A DNA stretch of 43,065 nt from an uncultured Lachnospiraceae bacterium (lineage in GTDB: Bacteria > Bacillota > Clostridia > Lachnospirales > Lachnospiraceae): positions 1 through 43,065 of the forward strand of contig CALWGV010000064.1 in the NCBI GenBank assembly GCA_944380185.1. Direction: 5' to 3'. The notes under the pieces were generated by a model that was not told the DNA's origin, ran no database searches, and saw nothing but the letters and a program-made list of their open reading frames with translations. Below are positions 1 through 7,513 of this stretch, one piece after another (position 1 is the first letter of the stretch; each line of letters begins with the position of its first letter). Position numbers and translations under genes: made by a program.

Positions 1-58
1 TTCGATGTGTTTTAGCGTCCAAAAAACAAATAATTTACAGGAAAAGAGAGAAAAATAC

Positions 59-87
59 TTGCCTTTCTGAGAGACTTGCTTTATAAT
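59..87 (+). promoter_or_regulatory. Sigma-A promoter of the radical SAM peptide locus
   Basis: TTGCCT at 59-64 and a consensus TATAAT at 82-87 are separated by exactly 17 bases. Transcription would start near 94, about 80 bases before the GTG start of the first gene. No other good promoter is visible before the two precursor genes, so it probably drives the whole locus. Confidence 0.7.
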
Positions 88-129
88 ATGGTCTGTAAGT
101 TCAACTGTTATAAAGTGTACTATTTGATT

Positions 130-152
130 GATATCCCTTGACAAGAGATATC
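130..152. promoter_or_regulatory. Operator-like dyad in the leader of the peptide locus
   Basis: GATATC at 130-135 and 147-152 flank CTTG and CAAG arms, giving an interrupted 23-bp palindrome centred on one base. An RNA hairpin with a one-base loop is unlikely, so this fits a DNA site for a dimeric regulator better than an attenuator. It lies about 35-60 bases downstream of the predicted start of transcription and before the ribosome binding site. No regulator gene for it is visible in the window. Confidence 0.45.
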
Positions 153-176
153 TGAGAGGAGAGAAGAAGGTGTTGC

Positions 177-587
177 GTGAAAGAGTATAAGGGACCGGAG
201 TACCATTTTGTTTGTAGTCCGGGCGGACTGAGCGGCAACGAGCTTGCAAAACTGTCAGATGACGAGCTGACCAGATATCTCAATCAAGATAGTTATCTAC
301 AGGAAAAGAAAAAATACCGAATCAGGTCTGGATACATACTGAGAGAAATCGCCGGGGAATATGCCATTATTCCAGTGAATGTAGATAGTGTATTTTCTAA
401 TGCGTTGATGGCACCGAATGAAACAGCGGCATTTTTATGGAATGCTTTTCAGAAACCAAGTACGATACAAGACGTGGTGATGCGTGGATTGCTGGAATAT
501 GATGTGGCAGAAGAAATTATACGAAATTCAGTGGAAAATTTCGTGAAGCAATCTTTAGAGTATAAGATCATAGAGGAGGTGGAGTAA
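177..587 (+). CDS. PqqD-like peptide chaperone (RiPP recognition element)
   Basis: A 136-residue protein whose residues ~45-136 have the PqqD fold pattern: YRIRSGYILREIAGEYAIIPV, a loop, then an NETAAFLW helix and a helical tail with hydrophobic repeats. In known systems such domains bind the leader of a precursor peptide and present it to a radical SAM enzyme. The first ~45 residues are an extra N-terminal segment (PGGLSGNELAKLSDDELTRYL) that I do not recognise. The start is GTG, about six bases after AGAAGAAGG. The stop is one base from the ribosome binding region of the first precursor, so translation is probably coupled. The PqqD assignment is firm by pattern and context; the partner role is inferred from the adjacent precursors and radical SAM gene. 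Confidence 0.8.
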   Translation: MKEYKGPEYHFVCSPGGLSGNELAKLSDDELTRYLNQDSYLQEKKKYRIRSGYILREIAGEYAIIPVNVDSVFSNALMAPNETAAFLWNAFQKPSTIQDVVMRGLLEYDVAEEIIRNSVENFVKQSLEYKIIEEVE

Positions 588-589
588 TA

Positions 590-1036
590 ATGAAAAAGAT
601 ATGGGAAGACCCCAGAATTGATGTTCAGATATTTGCTCCGAACGAGTATGTTGCGGCATGCGTTGTGGGTACTATCGAGTGTGCAATACCTGGTCATGAC
701 AGATATTCCTGTGATGGATCATCACCAACACGAAATTTTAATTATATGATTGACGGAGGTCAATGGGGTGGACCAACTATCCCTCAGGATGGCCTTGATC
801 ATGGAATATGTGGAAACTCTGCTCCGATTTCATTTAATGGAAGTACTGGAAGCGGATATGAAACAATAGGTGGGGAAATTCAAAGGAATCGACCAATTTA
901 TAATATTTCGGGTTACGAGTTGAATCCAGGAACATACAAAGTAACTTGGAATAGTGATAGCGGTGGACCTACATACAATCATTATGGTGAGTTGAATATT
1001 AGCTATATTGATTATGATCATCCAAATCATTCATAA
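590..1036 (+). CDS. Putative RiPP precursor 1, NEYVAAC leader family
   Basis: A 148-residue protein of no family I can name. Its first 24 residues, MKK-x-WE-x-PRI-x-VQ-x-FAPNEYVAAC, are almost identical to the N-terminus of the next gene, while the rest differs. That is the usual layout of a conserved leader and a variable core. Cys lie at 24, 31, 41 and 74. The body is rich in Gly, Asn, Ser, Tyr and Pro (GGQWGG, NGSTGSGYETIGG) and has few Lys. There is no Sec signal peptide or membrane segment. It starts two bases after the PqqD-like gene, with GAGGAGG in that gene's end as ribosome binding site. At 148 residues it is long for a RiPP precursor, so a small modified protein is possible. Function is inferred from context only. 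Confidence 0.65.
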   Translation: MKKIWEDPRIDVQIFAPNEYVAACVVGTIECAIPGHDRYSCDGSSPTRNFNYMIDGGQWGGPTIPQDGLDHGICGNSAPISFNGSTGSGYETIGGEIQRNRPIYNISGYELNPGTYKVTWNSDSGGPTYNHYGELNISYIDYDHPNHS

Positions 1037-1102
1037 ATTTAGCAAACGAATAATTTTTAAAATGCAATTAATAGTTGAAGATTGAGAGGGAGGATACCTA
1101 AA

Positions 1103-1492
1103 ATGAAAAAGAAATGGGAAGAACCAAGAATTATGGTTCAACAGTTTGCACCGAATGAATATGTAGCAGCATGTTACAATATAAGGTGCAATGTACCATC
1201 TGGTGTAGGATATTATGAAACTAATGGAGAGCCAGGATATCAGAGAGGTTCATGGTTTGAAGAGGGCGATGAATTTATTGCAAGTGGAACCGGATGCGGT
1301 ATAACACATTATGGAGTTCCTGGAGTGCCGGACGATGGGCCAGTTGCAAATGCCATGTGGCAGGAATCTTGGAGCGGAAGGTATTATCCTGTTTATTACT
1401 GGGAACAGGGGCAATCTAGCTGGGAGCACAGTAGTTCACATTTTAGTAAAGTCGAAGATGCAGAGTGGGAAAAGAATCCAAATGCTTCATAA
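1103..1492 (+). CDS. Putative RiPP precursor 2, NEYVAAC leader family
   Basis: A 129-residue paralogue of the preceding protein. The N-terminus MKKKWEEPRIMVQQFAPNEYVAAC matches it at about 19 of 24 positions. After residue 24 little aligns beyond a short Cys-Val/Ile-Pro motif (C29-N-V-P here, C31-A-I-P there) and a later Gly-Cys-Gly (C65). The body is rich in Tyr, Trp, Gly and Ser (YYPVYYWEQGQSSW), with a polar tail. I chose the ATG at 1103 because it restores the shared leader and has GGGAGG nine bases upstream; an upstream in-frame start at 1082 would add seven residues with no good ribosome binding site. A hairpin terminator follows, which would raise precursor output over the enzyme. Confidence 0.65.
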   Translation: MKKKWEEPRIMVQQFAPNEYVAACYNIRCNVPSGVGYYETNGEPGYQRGSWFEEGDEFIASGTGCGITHYGVPGVPDDGPVANAMWQESWSGRYYPVYYWEQGQSSWEHSSSHFSKVEDAEWEKNPNAS

Positions 1493-1526
1493 GTTCTCAG
1501 AACAGTACATATTTCAAAGATTACAG

Positions 1527-1556
1527 ACGGATGATCAGAGCTGGTCATCCGTTTTG
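1527..1556 (+). terminator. Hairpin with T-run between precursors and radical SAM gene
   Basis: ACGGATGA (1527-1534) pairs with TCATCCGT (1545-1552) around a ten-base loop and is followed by TTTTG. A short partial terminator at this place would give more transcript for the precursors than for the enzyme downstream, a common RiPP arrangement. Confidence 0.6.
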
Positions 1557-1581
1557 TGATAATAAAATAATAGGAGAAACT

Positions 1582-2709
1582 ATGGACCCGATAGAATACC
1601 AGGGAAATATAGAACGTTTTTTGTGTGAAAAAGCAACTATCAATCATACGCCAATCAACGCCATCTTAGAATTAACGCCTCTATGTAACATGAACTGTGA
1701 TATGTGTTTTGTGCGGTTAGGTCCGGAAGAAATGAGACAAAAGGGACGTTTAAGAACTACAGAGGAATGGATTTCTCTTGGAAAAGAAATGTGCGATGCC
1801 GGAACGCTCTTTGTACTGCTAACAGGAGGAGAACCGTTACTATATCCAGGATTTCGTGAGACCTATACAGCTTTAAAAAAGATGGGAATGATATTAACGG
1901 TCAATACAAATGGAACACTGATCAATGAAGAGTGGGCGGATTTTTTTGCAAAGCATACTCCACGCAGAATCAATATTACGTTATACGGCAAAGATAATCG
2001 TACTTATCAGAAGCTATGCCATTATCCTGAAGGCTTTCAGAAGACGATCAAGGCAATAAGGTTGCTTCGAGAACGAGATGTAGATGTAAAAATCAATGGA
2101 AGCATAACTCCCGAAAATATAGAAGACTTGGATGATTTATTCTCAATAGTAGAGCGGATGGGCGTTGTATGGAAATTTGATACTTATATGTATCCCGCTT
2201 CCAGGGAAAGAGAAGCTAAGTTTGATGATAGATCCAGGCTGACAGCTGATGATGCAGCCGCCGCCCGGGTTAAATTGATAGAGAAAAGAGAGGGGAATGA
2301 AAACTTTTCTTCGTTTGCTCGAAATTTCATAAAACAGGGAGAGGCGGCTCCCGGAGATTATATTGCACCTACTGTAAAATGTCGCGCCGGAAGAAGTTCC
2401 TTTGTAATCAATTGGCAGGGAATGATGCGTCCTTGTGTCATGTTGTCTTCACCCGAAGAGGCAGTATTTAATATTGGTTTTATAGCTGCATGGAAAAGGA
2501 TAGTGGAAAAATTTGGCACGATCAGATTAAGCCCAAAGTGTAATGCCTGCACAATGAGAGAAGTATGTCAGACTTGTGCCGCCTGTGCAAAGTTGGAAAC
2601 AGGAAGTTATGGAGATATGCCAGGATATATGTGTCAGTATACTGAACAAACCTTGAAGTTAATGAAAGAAGCATTGGCAGGAAAACAGACGATAGAAAAT
2701 AATGAATAA
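1582..2709 (+). CDS. Radical SAM/SPASM peptide-modifying enzyme
   Basis: A 375-residue radical SAM protein. The SAM-cluster motif is C35-x3-C39-x2-C42 in TPLCNMNCDMC, followed by the GGEPLL glycine motif and an NTNGTLI strand. The C-terminal ~100 residues hold a SPASM-type set of Cys (KCRAGRSSF, RPCVM, KCNAC, REVCQTCAAC, YMCQY), which normally ligates auxiliary Fe-S clusters in enzymes that modify ribosomal peptides. The start at 1582 has AGGAG (1572-1576) in front and gives the family's normal length; the reading frame continues upstream without a good start. With the PqqD-like gene and two precursor-like genes it makes a complete minimal RiPP locus. The chemistry (thioether, C-C crosslink, epimerisation or other) cannot be told from sequence. 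No transporter or protease gene is adjacent. Confidence 0.88.
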   Translation: MDPIEYQGNIERFLCEKATINHTPINAILELTPLCNMNCDMCFVRLGPEEMRQKGRLRTTEEWISLGKEMCDAGTLFVLLTGGEPLLYPGFRETYTALKKMGMILTVNTNGTLINEEWADFFAKHTPRRINITLYGKDNRTYQKLCHYPEGFQKTIKAIRLLRERDVDVKINGSITPENIEDLDDLFSIVERMGVVWKFDTYMYPASREREAKFDDRSRLTADDAAAARVKLIEKREGNENFSSFARNFIKQGEAAPGDYIAPTVKCRAGRSSFVINWQGMMRPCVMLSSPEEAVFNIGFIAAWKRIVEKFGTIRLSPKCNACTMREVCQTCAACAKLETGSYGDMPGYMCQYTEQTLKLMKEALAGKQTIENNE

Positions 2710-2879
2710 GATATTACAAAGAAAATCCTTTTATTTTTGCTTAGATTGTTGATACAAAACTCCTGCGTCGGAAAAATCCGCAGTATGAAATGTCAAAGAT
2801 ATAGAGCCTCAATACACTTATGCAATTTTATGTCTTGAGAGAGTACTTTTTATGAAATTGCAAAAGATGAAAGCGAGAT

Positions 2880-3698
2880 ATGGAGATGAAATACAGAGAT
2901 CTCTCAGGTATGCGGATAGGTAAGTTAACCGTTATAGAGCCTACAGAAAAACGAATTCGAAAAGCGGTTGTATGGCGGTGCCGCTGCGAATGCGGGAATG
3001 AAATACTGGTGGAGAGCCGCCGGCTGAAGCTGGGCGTAATTTTTAGCTGCGGCTGTGAGGGGTCCCCTTATGATGGGGTCAAAGATTTGACGGGCTGTCA
3101 TTTTGGAAAACTGGTGGTCGAAGGCCGGTCCGGAAATAAAGCCAAGGACGGGAATCCTCTTTGGCTCTGCCGGTGCGAGTGCGGGAAGGAAATCGAGACG
3201 ACGAAGCATAAGCTGATAAGCGGCGGAGTGACAAGCTGCGGCTGCGGAAAGAGGCCGCCGTTAAAAGAATGGGTGGGAAAGCGCTTCGGCGCACTGACCG
3301 TCCTGTCTTATGCCTGCAGGGAGAACGGCTTTCACTTCTGGCATTGCAGATGCGACTGCGGAAAAGAACTGAATGTGCGTCAGTCCCATCTTCAGAACGG
3401 CTGGACGAGAAGCTGCGGCTGCCTGCGTCAGCCTCAAAAGAATCTGCACTATGAAAGCGGCACCTGTGTGGAGATGCTCCAGACCGATGTCATGTATAAA
3501 AGCAATACCAGCGGGGTGCGGGGCGTCTACTATAATAAAAAACGTCATAAATGGGTTGCTCAGATTGTATTTAAGCGAAAATGCTATTATCTGGGCGGAT
3601 ATGACCAGATCGACGATGCGGCGGAAGCCAGAGCGGAAGCCGAAGAGAATCTTTTTGGCGATTTTTTAAAATGGTATGCTGCGACATATAAAAAATAA
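2880..3698 (+). CDS. Triple zinc-ribbon protein with C-terminal AP2-like DNA-binding domain
   Basis: A 272-residue protein built from three repeats (about residues 7-58, 68-122, 130-182). Each has GxxxGKLTV-like, then CRCECG or CRCDCG, then SCGC, so four to five Cys per unit fit for zinc. Residues ~205-260 (NTSGVRGVYYNKKRHKWVAQIVFKRKCYYLGGY) resemble the AP2/ERF-like domain of phage integrases and homing endonucleases. It most likely binds DNA. No nuclease or integrase catalytic domain is visible, so it may be a regulator or a relic of a mobile element. The start is uncertain: ATG at 2880 or 2886, neither with a strong ribosome binding site. The protein is more G+C-rich than the peptide locus before it. 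Confidence 0.7.
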   Translation: MEMKYRDLSGMRIGKLTVIEPTEKRIRKAVVWRCRCECGNEILVESRRLKLGVIFSCGCEGSPYDGVKDLTGCHFGKLVVEGRSGNKAKDGNPLWLCRCECGKEIETTKHKLISGGVTSCGCGKRPPLKEWVGKRFGALTVLSYACRENGFHFWHCRCDCGKELNVRQSHLQNGWTRSCGCLRQPQKNLHYESGTCVEMLQTDVMYKSNTSGVRGVYYNKKRHKWVAQIVFKRKCYYLGGYDQIDDAAEARAEAEENLFGDFLKWYAATYKK

Positions 3699-3879
3699 AA
3701 TGAGAAGAATGAAAAAAGAAAAGCGAAATAAGAAAAACAAGACGAGAGAGATAGAATGAGAGCATTCTGCGGAAAACTTGCGGTTGAAGAAGGGGGAAAA
3801 AACGCTTATAATAAAAGACATTGACAGCCGGACGGAAAAAGAGCCGGGAGAGAACATGGTGTACGGGAGGAGGAAGACA

Positions 3880-4317
3880 ATGAAGAAGTTCATAAAGGAG
3901 TTCAAGGCTTTTGCCCTGCGGGGAAACGTGATGGATATGGCGGTAGGCGTTTTGATTGCCAGCGCTTTTTCCGGCATCGTCACTTCGCTGACGGATAATT
4001 TTATCAATCCCATTATCAGTCTGGTCACCGGGGCAGCCACCTACAGTCTGCAGGATATCGCCGGTTTTGCGTCCAACTTTGTCGCTGCGGTCGTCAACTT
4101 TGTCATTATGGCGTTTATACTGTTCCTGCTGCTGAAGGGGGTCAACAAGGTGATCTCCCTGGGCCATAAGAAGGAGGAGCCCGCCGCGCCGGATACCAAG
4201 ATCTGCCCCTATTGCCTGAGCAAGATCCCGGCCAAGGCAGTCCGCTGCGCTTATTGCACCTCTGTGCTGGAGGAAAACGCTGGGACAGCGGAGGATACAT
4301 CTGGCGTACTTTCCTGA
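3880..4317 (+). CDS. mscL: Large-conductance mechanosensitive channel MscL with zinc-ribbon tail
   Basis: A 145-residue MscL: MKKFIKEFKAFALRGNVMDMAVGVLIASAFSGIVTSL is the diagnostic N-terminal helix and first membrane segment, and ~70-95 is the second. The channel opens under membrane tension and releases solutes after osmotic downshock. The cytoplasmic tail differs from E. coli MscL: residues ~108-130 carry CPYC and CAYC, a rubredoxin-like zinc ribbon. The start at 3880 follows GGAGGAGG by six bases; the reading frame extends upstream but without MscL similarity. Confidence 0.93.
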   Translation: MKKFIKEFKAFALRGNVMDMAVGVLIASAFSGIVTSLTDNFINPIISLVTGAATYSLQDIAGFASNFVAAVVNFVIMAFILFLLLKGVNKVISLGHKKEEPAAPDTKICPYCLSKIPAKAVRCAYCTSVLEENAGTAEDTSGVLS

Positions 4318-4356
4318 GAAAATCAGGGATTTTAAGCGGAAATTTTCAAAAATCCC

Positions 4357-4385
4357 TTGACGGAATGCCCGGCTTATGGTACGCT
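4357..4385 (+). promoter_or_regulatory. Probable promoter of rpmG-secE-nusG
   Basis: TTGACG at 4357-4362 and TACGCT at 4380-4385 are 17 bases apart, about 90 bases before rpmG. The -35 is near consensus, the -10 is weaker. Confidence 0.5.
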
Positions 4386-4477
4386 TAGGAAGCGATGAAA
4401 AGGGCCTAGGTTCTTTTTTTTGTGCCTTGAAAATAGACAAAGCAATGTAAAACAAATGTGAGTTGGAGGTGTACACG

Positions 4478-4627
4478 ATGCGCACGAGAATTACTTTGGC
4501 ATGTACCGAGTGCAAGCAGCGGAATTATAACATGACAAAAGAAAAGAAGCTGCACCCTGAGAGAATGGAGACGAAGAAGTACTGCCCGTTCTGCAAGAGA
4601 CATACGATGCATAAGGAAACCAAATAA
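4478..4627 (+). CDS. rpmG: 50S ribosomal protein L33
   Basis: A 49-residue L33, beginning [17 protein letters not shown]. It has two CxxC pairs (CTEC and CPFC), the zinc-binding form of the protein. GGAGGTG lies seven bases before the ATG. It is followed by secE and nusG, the standard order upstream of the L11 operon in Firmicutes. The gene is short enough to be missed by length filters. Confidence 0.93.
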   Translation: MRTRITLACTECKQRNYNMTKEKKLHPERMETKKYCPFCKRHTMHKETK

Positions 4628-4654
4628 TCAGCCGGATCAGAGAGAGTGATTGCA

Positions 4655-4843
4655 ATGGAAGAAGCAAAGAAGAAAACCAGCAAGTGGAAAACGCTGAAAG
4701 CCGAATTCAAGAAGATCATCTGGCCGGACAAGAAGACCATAGGGAAGCAGACGGTGGCTGTTATTACGCTGTCCATCTGCATCGGCCTGATTGTGGGCTT
4801 GCTGGATATGGTGGTTAAATATCTGGTCGGCTTCATTGTCTGA
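4655..4843 (+). CDS. secE: Preprotein translocase subunit SecE
   Basis: A 62-residue SecE of the short Gram-positive type. The amphipathic region WKTLKAEFKKIIWPDKKTI carries the conserved WP, and one membrane helix follows (residues ~30-60). SecE clamps the two halves of SecY in the protein-export channel. The ATG at 4655 is preferred; a GTG at 4646 would add three residues. nusG follows 20 bases later. Confidence 0.93.
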   Translation: MEEAKKKTSKWKTLKAEFKKIIWPDKKTIGKQTVAVITLSICIGLIVGLLDMVVKYLVGFIV

Positions 4844-4863
4844 TTATAGGGTAAGGTGATTGT

Positions 4864-5379
4864 ATGGCAGAAGCAAACTGGTATGTGGTTCATACCTACT
4901 CAGGTTATGAGAACAAAGTAAAGATGGACATCGAGAAGACCATCGAGAACCGCAAGCTGCACGATCAGATCCTGGAAGTCTCCGTGCCCATGCAGGACGT
5001 GGTGGAACTGAAGGACGGCAAACGGAGAACCGTGGCCAAAAAGATGTTCCCCGGCTATGTTCTGATTAACATGGTGATGAACGACGAGACCTGGTATGTT
5101 GTCCGCAATACCCGCGGTGTCACCGGCTTCGTGGGTCCGGGATCCAAGCCTGTGCCTCTGTCTCCGGAGGAGATCGAAGCGCTGGCGGGCGGCGAGAGCC
5201 CTGTGGTGGTGGATTTCGAGGTGGGCGATCTGGTGACGGTCACTTCCGGCGCCTGGGAGGGTACGGCAGGAGTCGTTGCGTCCATCAATGAGAGCAAGCA
5301 GAGTGTCATCATCCATGTAGATATGTTTGGCCGGGAGACACCGGTCGAGCTCGGCTTCGACGAGATCAAGAAGCTGTGA
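4864..5379 (+). CDS. nusG: Transcription elongation/termination factor NusG
   Basis: A 171-residue NusG. The NGN domain starts WYVVHTYSGYENKVK and contains MFPGYVLINMV and RNTRGVTGFVG. The C-terminal KOW domain (~120-171) has GDLVTVTSGAWEGTAGVV. NusG binds RNA polymerase and couples it to Rho or the ribosome. It lies in its usual place between secE and rplK. Confidence 0.96.
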   Translation: MAEANWYVVHTYSGYENKVKMDIEKTIENRKLHDQILEVSVPMQDVVELKDGKRRTVAKKMFPGYVLINMVMNDETWYVVRNTRGVTGFVGPGSKPVPLSPEEIEALAGGESPVVVDFEVGDLVTVTSGAWEGTAGVVASINESKQSVIIHVDMFGRETPVELGFDEIKKL

Positions 5380-5484
5380 CAGACAGAGTTTTGTTTTTCG
5401 TTTTTTCATTTTCACGCGTGTGAGATTTTTTGCGCCGGGCGCAGGAAATCTTCATGATAGCGGCGATTGTCCGGAGAAGGGACG

Positions 5485-5570
5485 AGACTGCCGCAGGTGG
5501 GAGGGATTTTCCCGCTGGTACCACAACACCTTCGTGTTGTGTCCGGGGTTAGCCCGGGACATTAAAAATT
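5485..5570 (+). promoter_or_regulatory. Structured leader between nusG and rplK
   Basis: The ~205 bases between nusG and rplK contain no gene but are highly structured. The segment GTGGGAGGG ... ACCAC is a pattern I associate with this position in other Clostridia. It is followed by a perfect hairpin (CACAACAC-CTTC-GTGTTGTG, 5522-5541) and a second one (5541-5560), directly before the rplK ribosome binding site. By analogy with other ribosomal-protein leaders it may bind L1 or L11 for feedback control; that is inference. Confidence 0.45.
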
Positions 5571-5584
5571 AGGAGGTGCCAAAA

Positions 5585-6010
5585 ATGGCAAAGAAAGTAA
5601 CTGGTTACATCAAATTACAGATTCCTGCCGGCAAAGCCACTCCGGCTCCGCCGGTTGGTCCTGCGCTGGGTCAGCACGGTGTGAATATCGTGCAGTTCAC
5701 CAAGGAATTCAACGCCAGAACCGCCGATCAGGGCGATCTGATCATTCCTGTGGTGATCACGGTTTACGCCGACAGAAGCTTCAGCTTCATTACCAAGACT
5801 CCCCCGGCTGCTGTGCTGCTCAAGAAGGCCTGCAAGCTGAAAACCGCTTCCGGCCAGCCCAACAAGAACAAGGTGGCCAAGATCTCCAGAGAAGAGGTCC
5901 GCAAGATTGCCGAGCTCAAGATGCCTGACCTGAACGCGGCCAGCGTCGAGGCTGCCACCAGCATGATCGAGGGTACCGCCAAGAGCATGGGTATCGTAGT
6001 AGAGGACTAA
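5585..6010 (+). CDS. rplK: 50S ribosomal protein L11
   Basis: A 141-residue L11 with the diagnostic segments [29 protein letters not shown] and [16 protein letters not shown]11 forms the GTPase-associated centre of the large subunit. AGGAGG lies eight bases before the ATG at 5585. rplA follows after a 14-base gap. Confidence 0.97.
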   Translation: MAKKVTGYIKLQIPAGKATPAPPVGPALGQHGVNIVQFTKEFNARTADQGDLIIPVVITVYADRSFSFITKTPPAAVLLKKACKLKTASGQPNKNKVAKISREEVRKIAELKMPDLNAASVEAATSMIEGTAKSMGIVVED

Positions 6011-6024
6011 TGGAGGAGTAAGGA

Positions 6025-6720
6025 ATGAAAAGAGGAAAGAAATATATCGAGAGCGCTAAGCTGGTAGACCGCACTCAGCTGTACGACACCGAGGAGGCCG
6101 TAGCTCTGGTGAAGAAGACCGCCGGCGCCAAGTTTGATGAGACCGTTGAAGTTCATATCCGCACAGGCTGCGATGGCCGTCATGCCGATCAGCAGATCCG
6201 CGGCGCTGTCGTACTGCCTCACGGCACCGGCAAGACTGTCCGCGTGCTGGTGTTTGCCAAGGGCGTAAAGGCCGATGAGGCGCAGGCTGCCGGAGCAGAC
6301 TATGTAGGCGGCGAGGAGCTGGTTCCCCGCATTCAGAAGGAAGGCTGGCTTGATTTCGATGTGGTTGTGGCTACCCCCGATATGATGGGTGTGGTCGGCC
6401 GTCTGGGCCGTGTTCTGGGCCCCAAGGGCCTGATGCCCAACCCCAAGGCCGGTACGGTTACCATGGACGTGACCAAGGCTATCGCCGATATCAAAGCCGG
6501 TAAGATCGAGTACAGACTGGACAAGACCAACATCATTCACTGCCCTATCGGAAAGGCTTCCTTTACCGAGGAGCAGCTGGCTGAAAATTTCAAGGCACTG
6601 ACCGACGCCATCATCAAGGCGAGACCCGCCGCAGTGAAGGGCCAGTTCTTAAAGAGCGTGACCCTGACCTCCACCATGGGCCCCGGCGTCAAGGTCAACC
6701 CCATCAAGCTGCAGGCATAA
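6025..6720 (+). CDS. rplA: 50S ribosomal protein L1
   Basis: A 231-residue L1 ([16 protein letters not shown] ... [15 protein letters not shown]). L1 forms the mobile stalk next to the E site and in other bacteria represses its own L11-L1 mRNA. The stretch at residues ~128-145 is the family's most conserved region. It is followed by a new promoter and the L10 leader. Confidence 0.97.
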   Translation: MKRGKKYIESAKLVDRTQLYDTEEAVALVKKTAGAKFDETVEVHIRTGCDGRHADQQIRGAVVLPHGTGKTVRVLVFAKGVKADEAQAAGADYVGGEELVPRIQKEGWLDFDVVVATPDMMGVVGRLGRVLGPKGLMPNPKAGTVTMDVTKAIADIKAGKIEYRLDKTNIIHCPIGKASFTEEQLAENFKALTDAIIKARPAAVKGQFLKSVTLTSTMGPGVKVNPIKLQA

Positions 6721-6745
6721 TCGCCGCATAAGCGCGATAAAAGGC

Positions 6746-6774
6746 TTGACAGCCCGATGGTTTTGTGATATGGT
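6746..6774 (+). promoter_or_regulatory. Promoter of rplJ-rplL
   Basis: A perfect TTGACA (6746-6751), 17 bases, then TATGGT (6769-6774). Transcription would begin close to 6781, exactly at the start of the L10 leader. Confidence 0.75.
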
Positions 6775-6780
6775 GTCAAA

Positions 6781-6900
6781 AGTAAAACTGCCGAAGACAG
6801 CAGGTACCCTTTGGGTGTAAGCACCGTCGCCTGCCGAGGAAGATGAGATTTTTGATAGGAATCCTTATGCCCTCTTTGTCTTTTGGCAAAGAGGGTTTTC
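6781..6900 (+). ncRNA. Ribosomal protein L10 leader with terminator
   Basis: The segment CTGCCGAAGACAGCAGG ... CCGTCGCCTGCCGAGGAAG is the characteristic L10-leader motif of Firmicutes, which binds the L10-(L12)4 complex for autogenous control. It ends in an intrinsic terminator: CCCTCTTTG (6870-6878) pairs with CAAAGAGGG (6887-6895), followed by TTTTCTCTTTT. Excess L10 would favour termination before rplJ. Confidence 0.88.
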
Positions 6901-6947
6901 TCTTTTAAACTCACCGGCGGTTGAAAAAATAATAAGGAGGAAAAAAG

Positions 6948-7436
6948 ATGGCAAAGGTAGAATTGAAACAGCCTGTAGTTGCCGAGATATCCGATCTTCT
7001 GAAGGATGCCAAGGCAGCTGTGCTGGCAGATTACCGCGGCCTGACCGTGGAGCAGGACACTGCTCTGCGCAAGCAGATGAGAGAAGCCGGCGTCACCTAC
7101 AAGGTGTACAAGAACACTATGCTGAACTTTGCGTTCAAGGGCACGGATTATGAAGCCATGGCCGGCAAGCTGGAAGGCCCCACGGCTCTGGCTGTGTCGA
7201 GCACGGACGCTTCCGCTCCGGCCAGAATTCTGTATGAGTTCGCCAAGAAGGCTCCGGCTCTGGAGTTGAAGGGCGGCGTGGTGGAAGGCACCTACTACGA
7301 CGAGAAGGGTATCCAGGTGATCGCTACGATCCCCAGCAGAGAGGTCCTTCTGGGCAAGCTGCTTGGCAGCATTCAGTCCCCTATCGCCAACCTGGCCCGC
7401 GTTCTCAACCAGATCGCCGAGTCCAAGGAGGCCTAA
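6948..7436 (+). CDS. rplJ: 50S ribosomal protein L10
   Basis: A 162-residue L10 (AKAAVLADYRGLTVEQDTALRKQMREAGVTYKVYKNT). It anchors L7/L12 dimers at the stalk. AAGGAGG precedes the ATG at 6948 by eight bases. It lies downstream of its own leader and before rplL. Confidence 0.97.
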   Translation: MAKVELKQPVVAEISDLLKDAKAAVLADYRGLTVEQDTALRKQMREAGVTYKVYKNTMLNFAFKGTDYEAMAGKLEGPTALAVSSTDASAPARILYEFAKKAPALELKGGVVEGTYYDEKGIQVIATIPSREVLLGKLLGSIQSPIANLARVLNQIAESKEA

Positions 7437-7513
7437 TGCTGTCCGCAGCATAAACTGGAACTTATATTTTCGTATCATTCATATTTTAATTTTTGAAAAC
7501 GGAGGAAATAAAA

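Noticed and set aside
2770-2790. Hairpin CTGCG ... CGCAG after the radical SAM gene as its terminator
   Set aside because: It is short and not followed by a T-run.
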